Shown in pieces: positions 9,006 through 17,460 of a stretch of DNA of 64,000 bases. The notes below the pieces were generated by a model. The model saw only the letters and a list, made by a program, of their open reading frames with translations, was not told the DNA's origin and searched no databases. This stretch comes from Aquisphaera insulae (GTDB lineage: Bacteria > Planctomycetota > Planctomycetia > Isosphaerales > Isosphaeraceae): assembly GCF_011064615.1 (NCBI RefSeq), contig NZ_JAALJH010000034.1, positions 26,613 through 90,612 of the forward strand, in the 5' to 3' direction. The position numbers and the translations under genes were made by a program. Within the stretch, counting starts at the first letter, position 1. Each line of letters starts with the position of its first letter.

Positions 9006-12000
9006 TCACTCCCAGTAGAACCCAATTCGGGCGTGCGAGCCGAAGTACTCCATCAGTTCCTCCTCCTCCGGATACTCCGAGAGGCCGGTGACGCCAAGGG
9101 TCATTCGGATGGTGAGCAGCCGGCGGACCAGCTCGGCCGGGTCCGCAATCGGCGTGGTGAATTCCAGCTCCAGCCAGTGGGACGAGCAACCGATCAGGCG
9201 GAAGGGGAAGTCTGCCTCAAGGGACCTGAGGTCGCGGATCGTGAAGGCGGGACAGACCCAACCGAAGTCTGTCCCCGGCGCGCAGAGCGCGGCGATCGCG
9301 ACATAGGGATCGTCTGTGGGTAGCAGGCCGATTTTCTGGGTGTCTCCATCGAAATCGAAGCCGCCGAAGGAGTCATCATCCCGGGTCATGCGGTACGCTT
9401 CGGTCCGGACGGGGAAGACGCCCCGCCGTCGCCAGTTCTCCTGATCGGCCAGGATCGCCTCGGACACCGCGCGGGTCGTCTCGAACTGAGCACCGATCGT
9501 CGGCCCGAGCGGGAACCGGCCAAGACGGTCCGGGTTGCGGAAGTCGCGGCTCGAAGGGTGACCGATCAAGGGCTGCGACTCGACGTCATAATGAGCGGCG
9601 AAGGCCCCGGCCTGGGACAGGAACTCCGGCGATCGCGCCGCGCGGGAGAGCTCCCTGGCCTTCAGGTAGGCGGCGCTCACCTCGTCGCCCCCCGCGCCGG
9701 CCGCGAGCAGGATTTCGGCAATCTCCGGTTCGTGCACGTCGAGCGCGTACCAGAGCGGCTGACTGCCATCGTCATCCGCCAGATTGACGTCCGCGCCGGC
9801 ATCGATGAGGGCTCGAATCATCGCCAGCGGAACCTTCCTGGCGAGGGACTCGTCCTCCGCGTCCGCTCCCGCCGGGACGGCATCCGAGGCGTTATCGATG
9901 ACGACGAGCAGGGGCGTCCGCCGCTCATCGCTGCGGTGCGTCGGGGCCCCGGCATCGGGGTCAGCCCCGGCGGCGAGGAGGAGACGAACGAACTCGAGCC
10001 GGTTCGCCTCGATCGCGGCCATCAGCGGCGTGAGGTCGTCAGCGTCGCGCTTGTTGGGATCGGCGCCAGCGGCAAGCAGCATCTCCACAGCCTGGGTGTA
10101 TCCTTGCTCCACGGCGATCAGGAGCGGCGTCTTCCCGCCCGAGAGCCGCGCATTCACGTCTGCTCCGGCGTCCACAAGCGTCCGGATCGCGTCGACGTCG
10201 CCCGCCTCGACGGCCTTACAGAGTCGCCCGGTCAGGGACTTGCCGGGGCGAGGACGATCGGCGGCCTGGGCATGAAGTTCCCGGGCGAGCGTCTCGTGGC
10301 GGCCCCGGCGCGCGAGGTCCTCGGGCGTCAGGCCGTCGGCGTCCTCGGCCAGGACGTCGGCTCCGGCGGCGATCAGGAGGCGGGCCGCACCCGTCCGACC
10401 CGCGTGCGCGGCCCAGTGCAGGGCCGTGCGGCTATCCCGATCGTCGCGGGCGTCCACCTTCGCACCGGCCTCCAGCAGGACACGGACGATGTCCTCGCGT
10501 GCCTCCTCGGCCGCGTGCATCAGGGCGGTTCGACCGCCGGCCTCGTCGCGGGCCTCGAGATCGGCGCCGTGGGCGATCAGGATGCGGACCATCTCGAGGC
10601 CGTGAGCCCAGGCTCGGGTCTGGAAATCAGGATTTCTCGTCCAGGTCCAATGCGATTTCAAACCCTGGCCGGAAAGGGTGATGAGCGCCGTCTCGCGCTT
10701 CGACGCGTCGCCGATTCGACCATCCGGATCGGCGCCTCGTTCCAGCAGCAAACGGAGGACATCCGGGCCGCCGGAGAAGATCCCGGACCGGATGCTCGGC
10801 CCCTGCGGGCGGGTTGCGTTGAGATCCGCGCCGGCGTCCAGGAGGAGCCGGACCATCTCGATGCCTGATTCACAGGCCCATTCCAGCGGCGACAGGTCGC
10901 TCGAGTCGTGACGCGATGGGTCAACACCGGCCTCCAGAAGATGCCGCACGAGGTCGATCTTCTTGGAGAAGACCGCGCTCCCCAGCGTCTTCGGCTCCGG
11001 CTCGATGTTCCGGACTTTCAGGGCGTCGAGCAGGACGATCGCGGTCTCGACGTGTCCATGCAGGGCCGCGTTGGTGAGATCCCGTGGCCTGGGTGTGGCG
11101 CCGGCGTCCAGGAGCGCGCGGACGCAGTCGGGGTTGCCTCCCTGGGCCGCGAGCTCGAGCGGTGTCTGGCGATTGTGATCCTTGAGGTCCACCCTCGCCC
11201 CGGCCGCGATCAGGTCGCGGACGATGTCGGCGTGACCGGCTTCGGCCGCGCGGAAGATCGGGGTCTGGCCGTTGGGGTCGGCTTCCTCGACGTTCGCACC
11301 GGCGGTCAGCAGGCTCTGGACGAGCTCGCGTGGCCCTTTCTCCGCGGCCACGCCCAGGGGGATCGTCTCCTTCCGGCCCAGCCGGGAGCCTGCCGTGCCC
11401 TCGGTGGACGCCCCTGCTGCCAGGAGGACGGCGGCGATCGACTCGTGCCCGCGCTCGATCGCCAGGGCGAGAGCCGATCGACCGGCGTCGCCGAATGTAC
11501 CAGGGCCACGGTCCCTGCTCGGGTCGAAGTCGCCGAAGTTATCTCGCAGCTCGCAGCGAAGAAGGTAGTGATACTTGAATGTGTCAGGAATGGTCGCTCG
11601 CGGGTCGGCACCCGCTGCCAGCGAGGCCCGGACGGCCAGCTCATCGCCGCGTCGAACGGCCGCGATCAGCTCGTAAGCGCGGAGGACCGGAATCTCGTCC
11701 TCGGTCGGGGGAGCGGCCGATCGCAGGAGGTCCGCCGCCTTGACGTCTCCGGTCGCCAGGGCGAGAGCCAGCGGCGTGAAGCCGAGCGAGTCCTGCCATT
11801 GTGGATCGGCACCCGCCGCGAGCAGGTCGGCGACGCATTCGGGCTCCTCGCGGCAGGCCGCTAGGTGCAACGCGGTCGCTCCTTGAGGGAGGGCTTGGGG
11901 GCCGAAACCCTCGCTGCGCTTGCCACCCGTGAGGGCCCGATTCAGATCGACGCCGGCCGCGAGGAGATGCCGCAGGGCGGCACGATCGCCGCGGGCCACG

Positions 12001-12842
12001 GCGATGAGCAGGGGCGTGAGCCCGCGGCCGTCGCGCTGCTCGAGATCCGCGCCGCCGACTGCGAGCAGAGCGACGATATCGGCATGTCCCTCCCGGAGTG
12101 CCAGGTCAAGAGGTGTCCTGTCGAAGATCTTCTCCTCTGGATCGGCGCTCGCCGCGAGCAGGATGCGCACTGCCTCGACATGGCCGTATTGAGCCGCGGC
12201 CTGAAGTGGCGAGTAGGCATCGTTCGCCGCGGACGTCAGGTCTGATCCCGCTTCCGCCAGGGTTCGCACCGCGCCGACCTGGCCGAGCAGGGCTGCGATG
12301 CCGACGGGCCGCATGCCGTGGTGATCGACCGTGTTGAGATCGGCCCCCGATTGGATCAAGGTGTCAACGATCTCGTCGCGTCCGAACGCCGCTGCGTAGG
12401 CGAGTGCCGTGAAGCCATCGCGGTCCGTCCGTTTCACATCGGCACCGGCGCCCCGCAGCATGGCGACGATTCCCGCATGGCCGGCCGCGGCGGCGGTCAT
12501 CAGCGGCGATGGCCCGTCCTGGTTCCCCTTGCGGCGTCCGCGGACGGTAAGCTGGCCGCCCAGGATCGGCCAGATCCGGTCGATCAGGCCGCGGCGGCAG
12601 ACGACCGCAAGGATCGGGCCCGTGGGCGGCTCGTTCGAGTCGTCGCCCGGCGGCAGCACCGGGGCGTTGACGTCGGCCCCGGCCTCGATCAGGGCACGGA
12701 CGGCGGCGACGTGTCCGGCCTCGGCGGCGATCAGGAGCGGCGTCCTCCCCTCGTCGTCGCGAGCCTCGATGTCTGCCCTCTCGTGGACCAGGTCGCGGAT
12801 CACTTCCGCCTCGCCGCGCCGCGAGGCTTCGTGGAGAGTCAT
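9006..12842 (-). CDS. Giant ankyrin-repeat protein with DUF4253-like C-terminal region
   Basis: 1278 residues starting at an ATG at 12842. I count about 29 ankyrin units of about 33 residues over residues 1-1040, many close to consensus (GRTPLLIAAEAGHVAAVRALIEAGAD) and some with insertions. They should form a long solenoid for protein binding. No signal peptide or membrane segment is seen, so it is probably cytoplasmic. The last 240 residues are not ankyrin. They include PTDDPYVAIAAL and end in IGFYWE, which resembles DUF4253 in layout; that match is tentative. Divergent from the QueG-like gene across 243 bp containing palindromic sites. Binding partner unknown. Confidence 0.88.
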   Translation of the reverse strand: MTLHEASRRGEAEVIRDLVHERADIEARDDEGRTPLLIAAEAGHVAAVRALIEAGADVNAPVLPPGDDSNEPPTGPILAVVCRRGLIDRIWPILGGQLTVRGRRKGNQDGPSPLMTAAAAGHAGIVAMLRGAGADVKRTDRDGFTALAYAAAFGRDEIVDTLIQSGADLNTVDHHGMRPVGIAALLGQVGAVRTLAEAGSDLTSAANDAYSPLQAAAQYGHVEAVRILLAASADPEEKIFDRTPLDLALREGHADIVALLAVGGADLEQRDGRGLTPLLIAVARGDRAALRHLLAAGVDLNRALTGGKRSEGFGPQALPQGATALHLAACREEPECVADLLAAGADPQWQDSLGFTPLALALATGDVKAADLLRSAAPPTEDEIPVLRAYELIAAVRRGDELAVRASLAAGADPRATIPDTFKYHYLLRCELRDNFGDFDPSRDRGPGTFGDAGRSALALAIERGHESIAAVLLAAGASTEGTAGSRLGRKETIPLGVAAEKGPRELVQSLLTAGANVEEADPNGQTPIFRAAEAGHADIVRDLIAAGARVDLKDHNRQTPLELAAQGGNPDCVRALLDAGATPRPRDLTNAALHGHVETAIVLLDALKVRNIEPEPKTLGSAVFSKKIDLVRHLLEAGVDPSRHDSSDLSPLEWACESGIEMVRLLLDAGADLNATRPQGPSIRSGIFSGGPDVLRLLLERGADPDGRIGDASKRETALITLSGQGLKSHWTWTRNPDFQTRAWAHGLEMVRILIAHGADLEARDEAGGRTALMHAAEEAREDIVRVLLEAGAKVDARDDRDSRTALHWAAHAGRTGAARLLIAAGADVLAEDADGLTPEDLARRGRHETLARELHAQAADRPRPGKSLTGRLCKAVEAGDVDAIRTLVDAGADVNARLSGGKTPLLIAVEQGYTQAVEMLLAAGADPNKRDADDLTPLMAAIEANRLEFVRLLLAAGADPDAGAPTHRSDERRTPLLVVIDNASDAVPAGADAEDESLARKVPLAMIRALIDAGADVNLADDDGSQPLWYALDVHEPEIAEILLAAGAGGDEVSAAYLKARELSRAARSPEFLSQAGAFAAHYDVESQPLIGHPSSRDFRNPDRLGRFPLGPTIGAQFETTRAVSEAILADQENWRRRGVFPVRTEAYRMTRDDDSFGGFDFDGDTQKIGLLPTDDPYVAIAALCAPGTDFGWVCPAFTIRDLRSLEADFPFRLIGCSSHWLELEFTTPIADPAELVRRLLTIRMTLGVTGLSEYPEEEELMEYFGSHARIGFYWE

Positions 12843-12979
12843 CGTTCTTGCTCCTCCAGGCCGAATCGGCGGCCGTGTCTGTACCAGCGTTCATGATACC
12901 CCGTCGTCGAAGGCAATCTCCTCCCTCCGTCGTCGACCGCGCCCGATCGAGGCCGACGAGAATCGAACTCCCGCGTCCC

Positions 12980-13008
12980 TTGACGTGCCCTTTGGTCGTA
13001 TATACAAC
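12980..13008 (+). promoter_or_regulatory. Candidate promoter with overlapping palindromic operator
   Basis: TTGACG at 12980-12985 resembles a -35 box. GTCGTATATACAAC (12995-13008) is a near-perfect 14-base palindrome and contains the -10-like TATACA, although the spacing is 15 bases, shorter than ideal. The site lies 78 bases upstream of the ATG at 13086. A repressor bound here would block RNA polymerase; no regulator gene is adjacent. Confidence 0.4.
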
Positions 13009-13061
13009 TTACTCGTGGGCCGTGAAGTCGAGGTTCTCTGGCGGATCGCCGCGGCGCAAAA

Positions 13062-13075
13062 GTTGTAAATACAAC
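13062..13075 (+). promoter_or_regulatory. Second copy of the 14-base palindrome (GTTGTAAATACAAC)
   Basis: Matches the site at 12995-13008 at 12 of 14 positions, 67 bases away centre to centre and 10 bases before the ATG of the QueG-like gene. It abuts the Shine-Dalgarno AAGGGG. The pair looks like a two-site operator for a dimeric regulator, possibly with looping. Confidence 0.5.
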
Positions 13076-13085
13076 GAAGGGGCGA

Positions 13086-14417
13086 ATGATGGCGAAACTG
13101 GACGAACATCCGAGCGTGGTCCGCCACCGCGAGCGGCCGAGGACGGTCGAGGCGACGGCGCTCGATGCGGGATGGCTGCGGCAGATCTGCCTGGACGCCG
13201 GCGCCGACGACGTCGGGTTCGTCGCGATCGACCGGCCGGAGCTCGGCGAGCAGCGGTCCGAGATCCTCGCGGCCTTCCCCGGGGTGCGGACGCTCGTCAG
13301 CCTCGTCTGCCGGCTCAACCCCGAGCCGATCCGGAGCCCGGCCCGGTCGATCGCCAATCAGGAGTTTCATGCAAACTATGATCACGTCAACGAGGTAACG
13401 CGACGGATCGTCCGGGTCCTGGGCGATGCGGGCGTGCCGGCGATGAATCCCGCCTCCGCCTTCCCGATGGAGATGGACCGCTATCCGGGGCGGATCTGGG
13501 TCGTGGCGCACAAGCCGGTCGCGGTCGCCGCCGGGCTGGGGCAGATGGGGATTCATCGCTGCGTCATCCATCCGGTCTTCGGCAGCTTCATCAACCTCGG
13601 GACGGTCCTGGTGGGGCGTGAGGTCTCGGACCAGGGAGCGCCCGTCGATTTCAACCCGTGTGTCGAGTGCAAGCTCTGCGTGGCGGCATGCCCGGTGGGG
13701 GCCATCGGGCCGGACGGGCATTTCAGCTTCTCGGCCTGCGTGACGCACAACTATCGCGAGTTCATGAGCGGCTTCACCGACTGGGTCGCGACGATCGCGG
13801 ACAGCCGCGACGGCGATGACTACCGGCGCCGGGTCCCGGCGAGCGAGTCGGCGTCGATGTGGCAGAGCCTGTCGTTCAAGGCCAACTACAAGGCCGCCTA
13901 CTGCGTCGCGGTCTGTCCCGCCGGCGAGGATGTCATCGGCCCGTTCCTCGATGACCGAAAGGGCTTCCTCGAGACGGTCGTCGATCCGCTCAAGGTCAAG
14001 GAGGAGCCGGTCTACGTCGTCCCCGGCTCGGACGCGGAGGCGCACGTCGCCAGGCGATTCCCGAGCAAGACCATCCGGCGGGTGCGTGGGCTTCGGCCGG
14101 TCTCCATCGCGGGGTTCCTGTTCGGGATGAAGCTCAACTTCCAGCGCGAGGCGTCGCGAGGGCTCTCCGCGACCTATCACTTCATTTTCACCGGCCGGGA
14201 GCCGGCCGAGGCGACCGTCGAGATTCGCGATCGTGGGCTCACGGTCCGACAAGGGCTCGCGGGCGAGGCCCAGGTCCGCGTCACGGCCGACAGCGACACC
14301 TGGATCGGCTTCCTGAACGGCACGCGAAGTCTGGTCTGGGCCATGCTACGGAGGAAGGTCCGGGTCCGCGGCCGTTTGCGGCTGCTCGCCGCCTTCGCGA
14401 AGTGCTTCCCGAGCTGA
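13086..14417 (+). CDS. QueG-like 4Fe-4S protein fused to a C-terminal SCP2 sterol-carrier domain
   Basis: 443 residues; ATGATG start preceded by AAGGGG. The N-terminal two thirds resemble the epoxyqueuosine reductase (QueG)/reductive-dehalogenase-like iron-sulfur family: a ferredoxin motif CVECKLCVAACPVGAI, a second cysteine group with CVAVCPAGED and a lone Cys in FSACVTHN. The last about 110 residues (from YHFIFTGREP to the end) look like an SCP2 lipid-binding domain (VRVTADSDTWIGFLNG). True QueG acts on tRNA with cobalamin and lacks SCP2, so a redox enzyme acting on a bound hydrophobic substrate is a reasonable inference. Two matching palindromes upstream suggest dedicated regulation. Confidence 0.75.
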   Translation: MMAKLDEHPSVVRHRERPRTVEATALDAGWLRQICLDAGADDVGFVAIDRPELGEQRSEILAAFPGVRTLVSLVCRLNPEPIRSPARSIANQEFHANYDHVNEVTRRIVRVLGDAGVPAMNPASAFPMEMDRYPGRIWVVAHKPVAVAAGLGQMGIHRCVIHPVFGSFINLGTVLVGREVSDQGAPVDFNPCVECKLCVAACPVGAIGPDGHFSFSACVTHNYREFMSGFTDWVATIADSRDGDDYRRRVPASESASMWQSLSFKANYKAAYCVAVCPAGEDVIGPFLDDRKGFLETVVDPLKVKEEPVYVVPGSDAEAHVARRFPSKTIRRVRGLRPVSIAGFLFGMKLNFQREASRGLSATYHFIFTGREPAEATVEIRDRGLTVRQGLAGEAQVRVTADSDTWIGFLNGTRSLVWAMLRRKVRVRGRLRLLAAFAKCFPS

Positions 14418-14435
14418 TGACCCCCCCCGCGGGAC

Positions 14436-14507
14436 TGAGCCCGGCCGGACTCGAACCGACAACCCGCTGATTAAGAGTCTGCTGCACTGACAATTGAGCT
14501 CGAGCTC
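14436..14507 (-). pseudogene. Degenerate tRNA-Lys (CTT) copy
   Basis: Closely matches tRNA-Lys at 8890 from D arm to T arm, in inverted orientation. The acceptor stem GAGCTCG/CGGGCTC is complete (one G-U) but different, and the T arm GTCGG/CCGGC is intact. Defects: only one base joins acceptor and D stem, a T-T mismatch in the D stem (GCTC/GTGC) and an A-A mismatch in the anticodon stem (GCAGA/TCAGC). The loop CTCTTAA is unchanged. Probably a decayed duplicate, though the stable acceptor and T arm leave open a non-canonical role. Confidence 0.6.
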
Positions 14508-14516
14508 GACGAAGGC

Positions 14517-14954
14517 TCACTCTACGCGGCTCGGCCGGGCGGCGAGGATGGCGAGGATGTCGCCCAGCTCGACGGGCTTGACCAGGTGATGGGCGAAGCC
14601 CGCTTCCCTCGACCGACGACGGTCTTCCTCCTGGCTGTAACCGGAGACGGCGACGAGGACGGCGTCTCGCCCCGGGCCTTCTTCGCGGAGTCGGGCGGCG
14701 ACCTGGTAGCCATTCATGATCGGCAGGCCAATGTCCATGAGGATGAACTCCGGCCTCTTCTCCCGGGCGAGGACCAGGGCGTCCGCTCCGCTGTGGGCCG
14801 TCGCGACCTCGTGCCCCAGCACCTCGAGGAGCATGGCCAGGCTGCGGGCCATGTCCGGGTTGTCGTCGACCACCAGGATCCGCCGGCGCACATCCGCTGC
14901 TCCGGGCGGGGAGTGGGACGATGGGCGGTCGCTCGGGGAGTAGATCTCGGACAT
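14517..14954 (-). CDS. Single-domain CheY-like response regulator
   Basis: 145 residues with one receiver domain: ILVVDDNPDM (acidic pair Asp30/Asp31), phosphoacceptor Asp74 in LMDIGLP, Ser104 and Lys126 in LVKPVE. Residues 1-23 are a short disordered lead. There is no output domain, so it probably acts by protein contact or as a phosphorelay shuttle, as for other receiver-only proteins. No histidine kinase is encoded nearby. The AMMECR1 gene lies upstream on the same strand, 119 bases away. Confidence 0.9.
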   Translation of the reverse strand: MSEIYSPSDRPSSHSPPGAADVRRRILVVDDNPDMARSLAMLLEVLGHEVATAHSGADALVLAREKRPEFILMDIGLPIMNGYQVAARLREEGPGRDAVLVAVSGYSQEEDRRRSREAGFAHHLVKPVELGDILAILAARPSRVE

Positions 14955-15073
14955 CGGGGAGGCCTTCTCTCGGAAAGGAATGCGGATCCGGACCGCTCGC
15001 GTCCGGGGCGGCGATCATGGCTCCAGCCTATCGGGTCCACGCCTCGGCGGCCAAGCCGGGATTCTCGGACTGG

Positions 15074-15664
15074 TCATCGAGCCATCGATTCATCGGAGAA
15101 CGACGACTCCGCGCCTTCACCCCAGGATTCGGTTTCGAAGGCCAGCAGACTGTCCTGCACCGGATCGAAACTCCCGGGGGAGATCCCGGCCTTGTGGTAG
15201 AGGGCCGACAGGAACTCCTCCGGGGTCCGCAGCCCGAAGTGCAGCGGGACCTCCGGCAGGAGCAGCCCGGACCGCCTCCACCGCTTCACGATCAGGCCGT
15301 GACGGCCCACGACGATCTCCTCGGGCGCGATCGGCTTCGGGACGGTGAGCGCGCTGATGCGGATGCTCAGCCCGGGCAACTCCTCGGGCGTGACCGGCGA
15401 GAATCGGGGGTCATCCGTGGCTGATGCGATGGCCTCTCGGATGATGGACTCGATGAGGGGGCGGGTGGGGTTGCACTCACCACGGCAGCCTCGAAGCTCG
15501 CCTCCGTCGCGGCGTCTGAGGGTGATGAAGGCTCCTCGCGCCTCGAGCAGGCAGGGGGCCCGAGTGTCGACCCGGATGACGGCCTCGTGGTCCAGATATT
15601 CCGCGATGGCCCTGCGGGCCGCACCGATCGCCAGGGCGCGTTCCTCTTCTCCGACGGGAAGCAT
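15074..15664 (-). CDS. AMMECR1-domain protein
   Basis: 196 residues. The start at 15664 is chosen because GGGAGG (15670-15675 on the complementary strand) sits 5 bases upstream; a more upstream in-frame ATG at 15694 has no such site. The sequence carries AMMECR1 features: GAFITLRR and the invariant-type LRGCRG motif, followed by SATDDPRFSPVTPEEL and the LSIRISAL strand. The family is widespread in bacteria, archaea and humans and its biochemical activity is unsettled; in many prokaryotes it is linked to MEMO and radical-SAM AmmeMemoRadiSam proteins, neither of which is present here. Confidence 0.88.
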   Translation of the reverse strand: MLPVGEEERALAIGAARRAIAEYLDHEAVIRVDTRAPCLLEARGAFITLRRRDGGELRGCRGECNPTRPLIESIIREAIASATDDPRFSPVTPEELPGLSIRISALTVPKPIAPEEIVVGRHGLIVKRWRRSGLLLPEVPLHFGLRTPEEFLSALYHKAGISPGSFDPVQDSLLAFETESWGEGAESSFSDESMAR

Positions 15665-15802
15665 GGAAACCTCCCTTCCTGTCCTTGCTATCATAGATCG
15701 GCCCGCCCGGCGGGGCGAGGCTGCGGTGCCGCGGCGATCCTCGACCTTGCCACCCTCGCCCGTAGAATGTGCGGGTGGAGTTCAGCGCGTGGAGACGACC
15801 GC

Positions 15803-16642
15803 ATGTTCGGCTTCCTCAGGCGGCGCCGCCGCGAACGAATCCGTGGCCGACCACTCCCGGAGGAATGGCTGCGGATCGTCCGCCGGAACGTGCCGATATT
15901 CGACCGCCTCACGGATAGCGACCGCGAGGAATTGCTGGGACACGTCCAGGTCTTCGTCGAGGAGAAGTACTATGAGGGCTGCGGCGGCCTGGCGCTGACG
16001 GAGGAGATCCGGGTGACCATCGCGGCGGCGGCCTGCATACTCCTCCTCCACCGACAAACGGACTACTTCCCCGGGCTGACCTCCATCCTGGTCTACCCCG
16101 ATGCTTACGTCGCGCCGACGACCACGCCGATGGGGGGCGGCCTGGTCATGGAGGAGAGCCAGATCCGACTCGGCGAGGCCTGGAAGGGGGGCGTCGTCGT
16201 GGTTTCCTGGAAGGACCTGATGGAGACCGCGGCCGGCCGCGACGACGGCCGCAACCTGGTCCTCCACGAGTTCGCCCATCTCCTGGACATGGAGGATGGG
16301 GCCGTGGACGGCACCCCGGTCCTCGAGACCCGAAAGCAGTACGCGCGGTGGTCGGCCGTCATGGAGCCCGCGTTCGAGCGGCTCCGCCGCGACCGGGCGC
16401 TCGGCCGGTACTCGGTCCTGGACCCCTACGGGGCCACCGATCCGGCCGAGTTCTTCGCGGTGGCGACCGAGGCATTCTTCGAAAAGCCTGGCGTGCTCCG
16501 CCGCCGCCAGCCCGACCTCTACGAGGAGCTGCGTGCCTTTTATCGTCAAGATCCGGATCGCTGGCAGCCGCGGTCGAGGGTCGCCCTCCACCAACCGGAG
16601 GTGGACACGGAGGAACTCCCGGCCGTCGAGGAGCCGTCGTGA
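15803..16642 (+). CDS. mtfA: MtfA-type zinc peptidase (M90 family)
   Basis: 279 residues starting at the ATG at 15803, with GGAG 8 bases upstream. It carries the zincin motif HEFAHLLDMEDG (155-166) and a downstream glutamate in FFAVATEAFFE, as in MtfA (E. coli YeeI), a cytosolic metallopeptidase that binds the Mlc repressor and links to glucose uptake. Other family features seen: VPIFDRLTDSDREEL near the N terminus and YVAPTTTP in the centre. No signal peptide. Length matches the family (about 265). Whether Mlc-like control exists in this organism is unknown. Confidence 0.88.
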   Translation: MFGFLRRRRRERIRGRPLPEEWLRIVRRNVPIFDRLTDSDREELLGHVQVFVEEKYYEGCGGLALTEEIRVTIAAAACILLLHRQTDYFPGLTSILVYPDAYVAPTTTPMGGGLVMEESQIRLGEAWKGGVVVVSWKDLMETAAGRDDGRNLVLHEFAHLLDMEDGAVDGTPVLETRKQYARWSAVMEPAFERLRRDRALGRYSVLDPYGATDPAEFFAVATEAFFEKPGVLRRRQPDLYEELRAFYRQDPDRWQPRSRVALHQPEVDTEELPAVEEPS

Positions 16643-16752
16643 TGCGGCCGGCGGGAACCCATGGCGTGGCGGCCCCGCGGCCGGTAAGGTCGGCTCCCGG
16701 CGAGTCCTCGCCCCGCGAGATCAACGAGATTGGAATTGGGAGAGCCCCTGTC

Positions 16753-17460
16753 ATGGGTGGATCACGCCGTGAGGCGATTGGTGAGATGGTCGTCGTGATG
16801 ATCATGATCTTCGCTGCTGCCGTCCCGTTCGCGACGTCAGGTCGGTCCGTCGCCGATGACACGGCTGCGGGTCGCCGCGTGCTCTTCGACGGCAAGTCGC
16901 TCGAAGGCTGGACGAAGACCCCGTTCCCGGGCGCCGGTTCGGTGGAAGTGAAGGATGCGACGATCATCCTCTCGACGGGCCAGGCGATGACGGGGATCAC
17001 GACCACGCTCAAGGATCTGCCGAAAACCGACTACGAGCTGAGCTACGAGGCGATGAAGCTCTCCGGCCAGGACTTCTTCGCCGCCGCCACGTTCCCGGTC
17101 GGCGACGCCTTCATCACCTTCGTCAACGGCGGCTGGGGGGGGAACGTCACGGGGCTCTCCAGCCTGGACGGGCAGGACGCCTCGGAGAACGAGACGACCC
17201 GATCGTTCCGCTATGCCGAGAAGACCTGGTACAAGTTCCGCGTCCGCGTGACCGGCACCACGATTCGAACCTGGATCGACGGCAAGGAGATGGCGGCCGT
17301 ACGATACAAGGGTCGCCGGGTGAATACCCGCATCGAGACCCGCCGCAACCAGCCGCTGGGGTTCGCCTCGTACGAGACGGCCGGCGCGATCCGCAACGTC
17401 GAGGTCCGCCCGCTCACGCCCGCCGAGGTTACGCAGGCCGAGAAGCCCGAGGAGGAATGA
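16753..17460 (+). CDS. Exported DUF1080 (3-keto-disaccharide hydrolase-like) protein
   Basis: 235 residues from the ATG at 16753, with GGGAG about 10 bases upstream. A hydrophobic signal segment (VVVMIMIFAAAVPFA) precedes the mature protein. The DUF1080 hallmark VLFDGKSLEGW follows, then a concanavalin-like beta-sandwich with WYKFRVRVTGTTIRTWIDGK and a final GFASYETAGAIRNVEVRPL. The family includes hydrolases of 3-keto-glycosides and is expanded in Planctomycetota, where it is tied to polysaccharide breakdown. The stop overlaps the MFS gene by ATGA, so the two are probably translated together; a sugar or sugar-derivative route is possible but unproven. Confidence 0.85.
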   Translation: MGGSRREAIGEMVVVMIMIFAAAVPFATSGRSVADDTAAGRRVLFDGKSLEGWTKTPFPGAGSVEVKDATIILSTGQAMTGITTTLKDLPKTDYELSYEAMKLSGQDFFAAATFPVGDAFITFVNGGWGGNVTGLSSLDGQDASENETTRSFRYAEKTWYKFRVRVTGTTIRTWIDGKEMAAVRYKGRRVNTRIETRRNQPLGFASYETAGAIRNVEVRPLTPAEVTQAEKPEEE

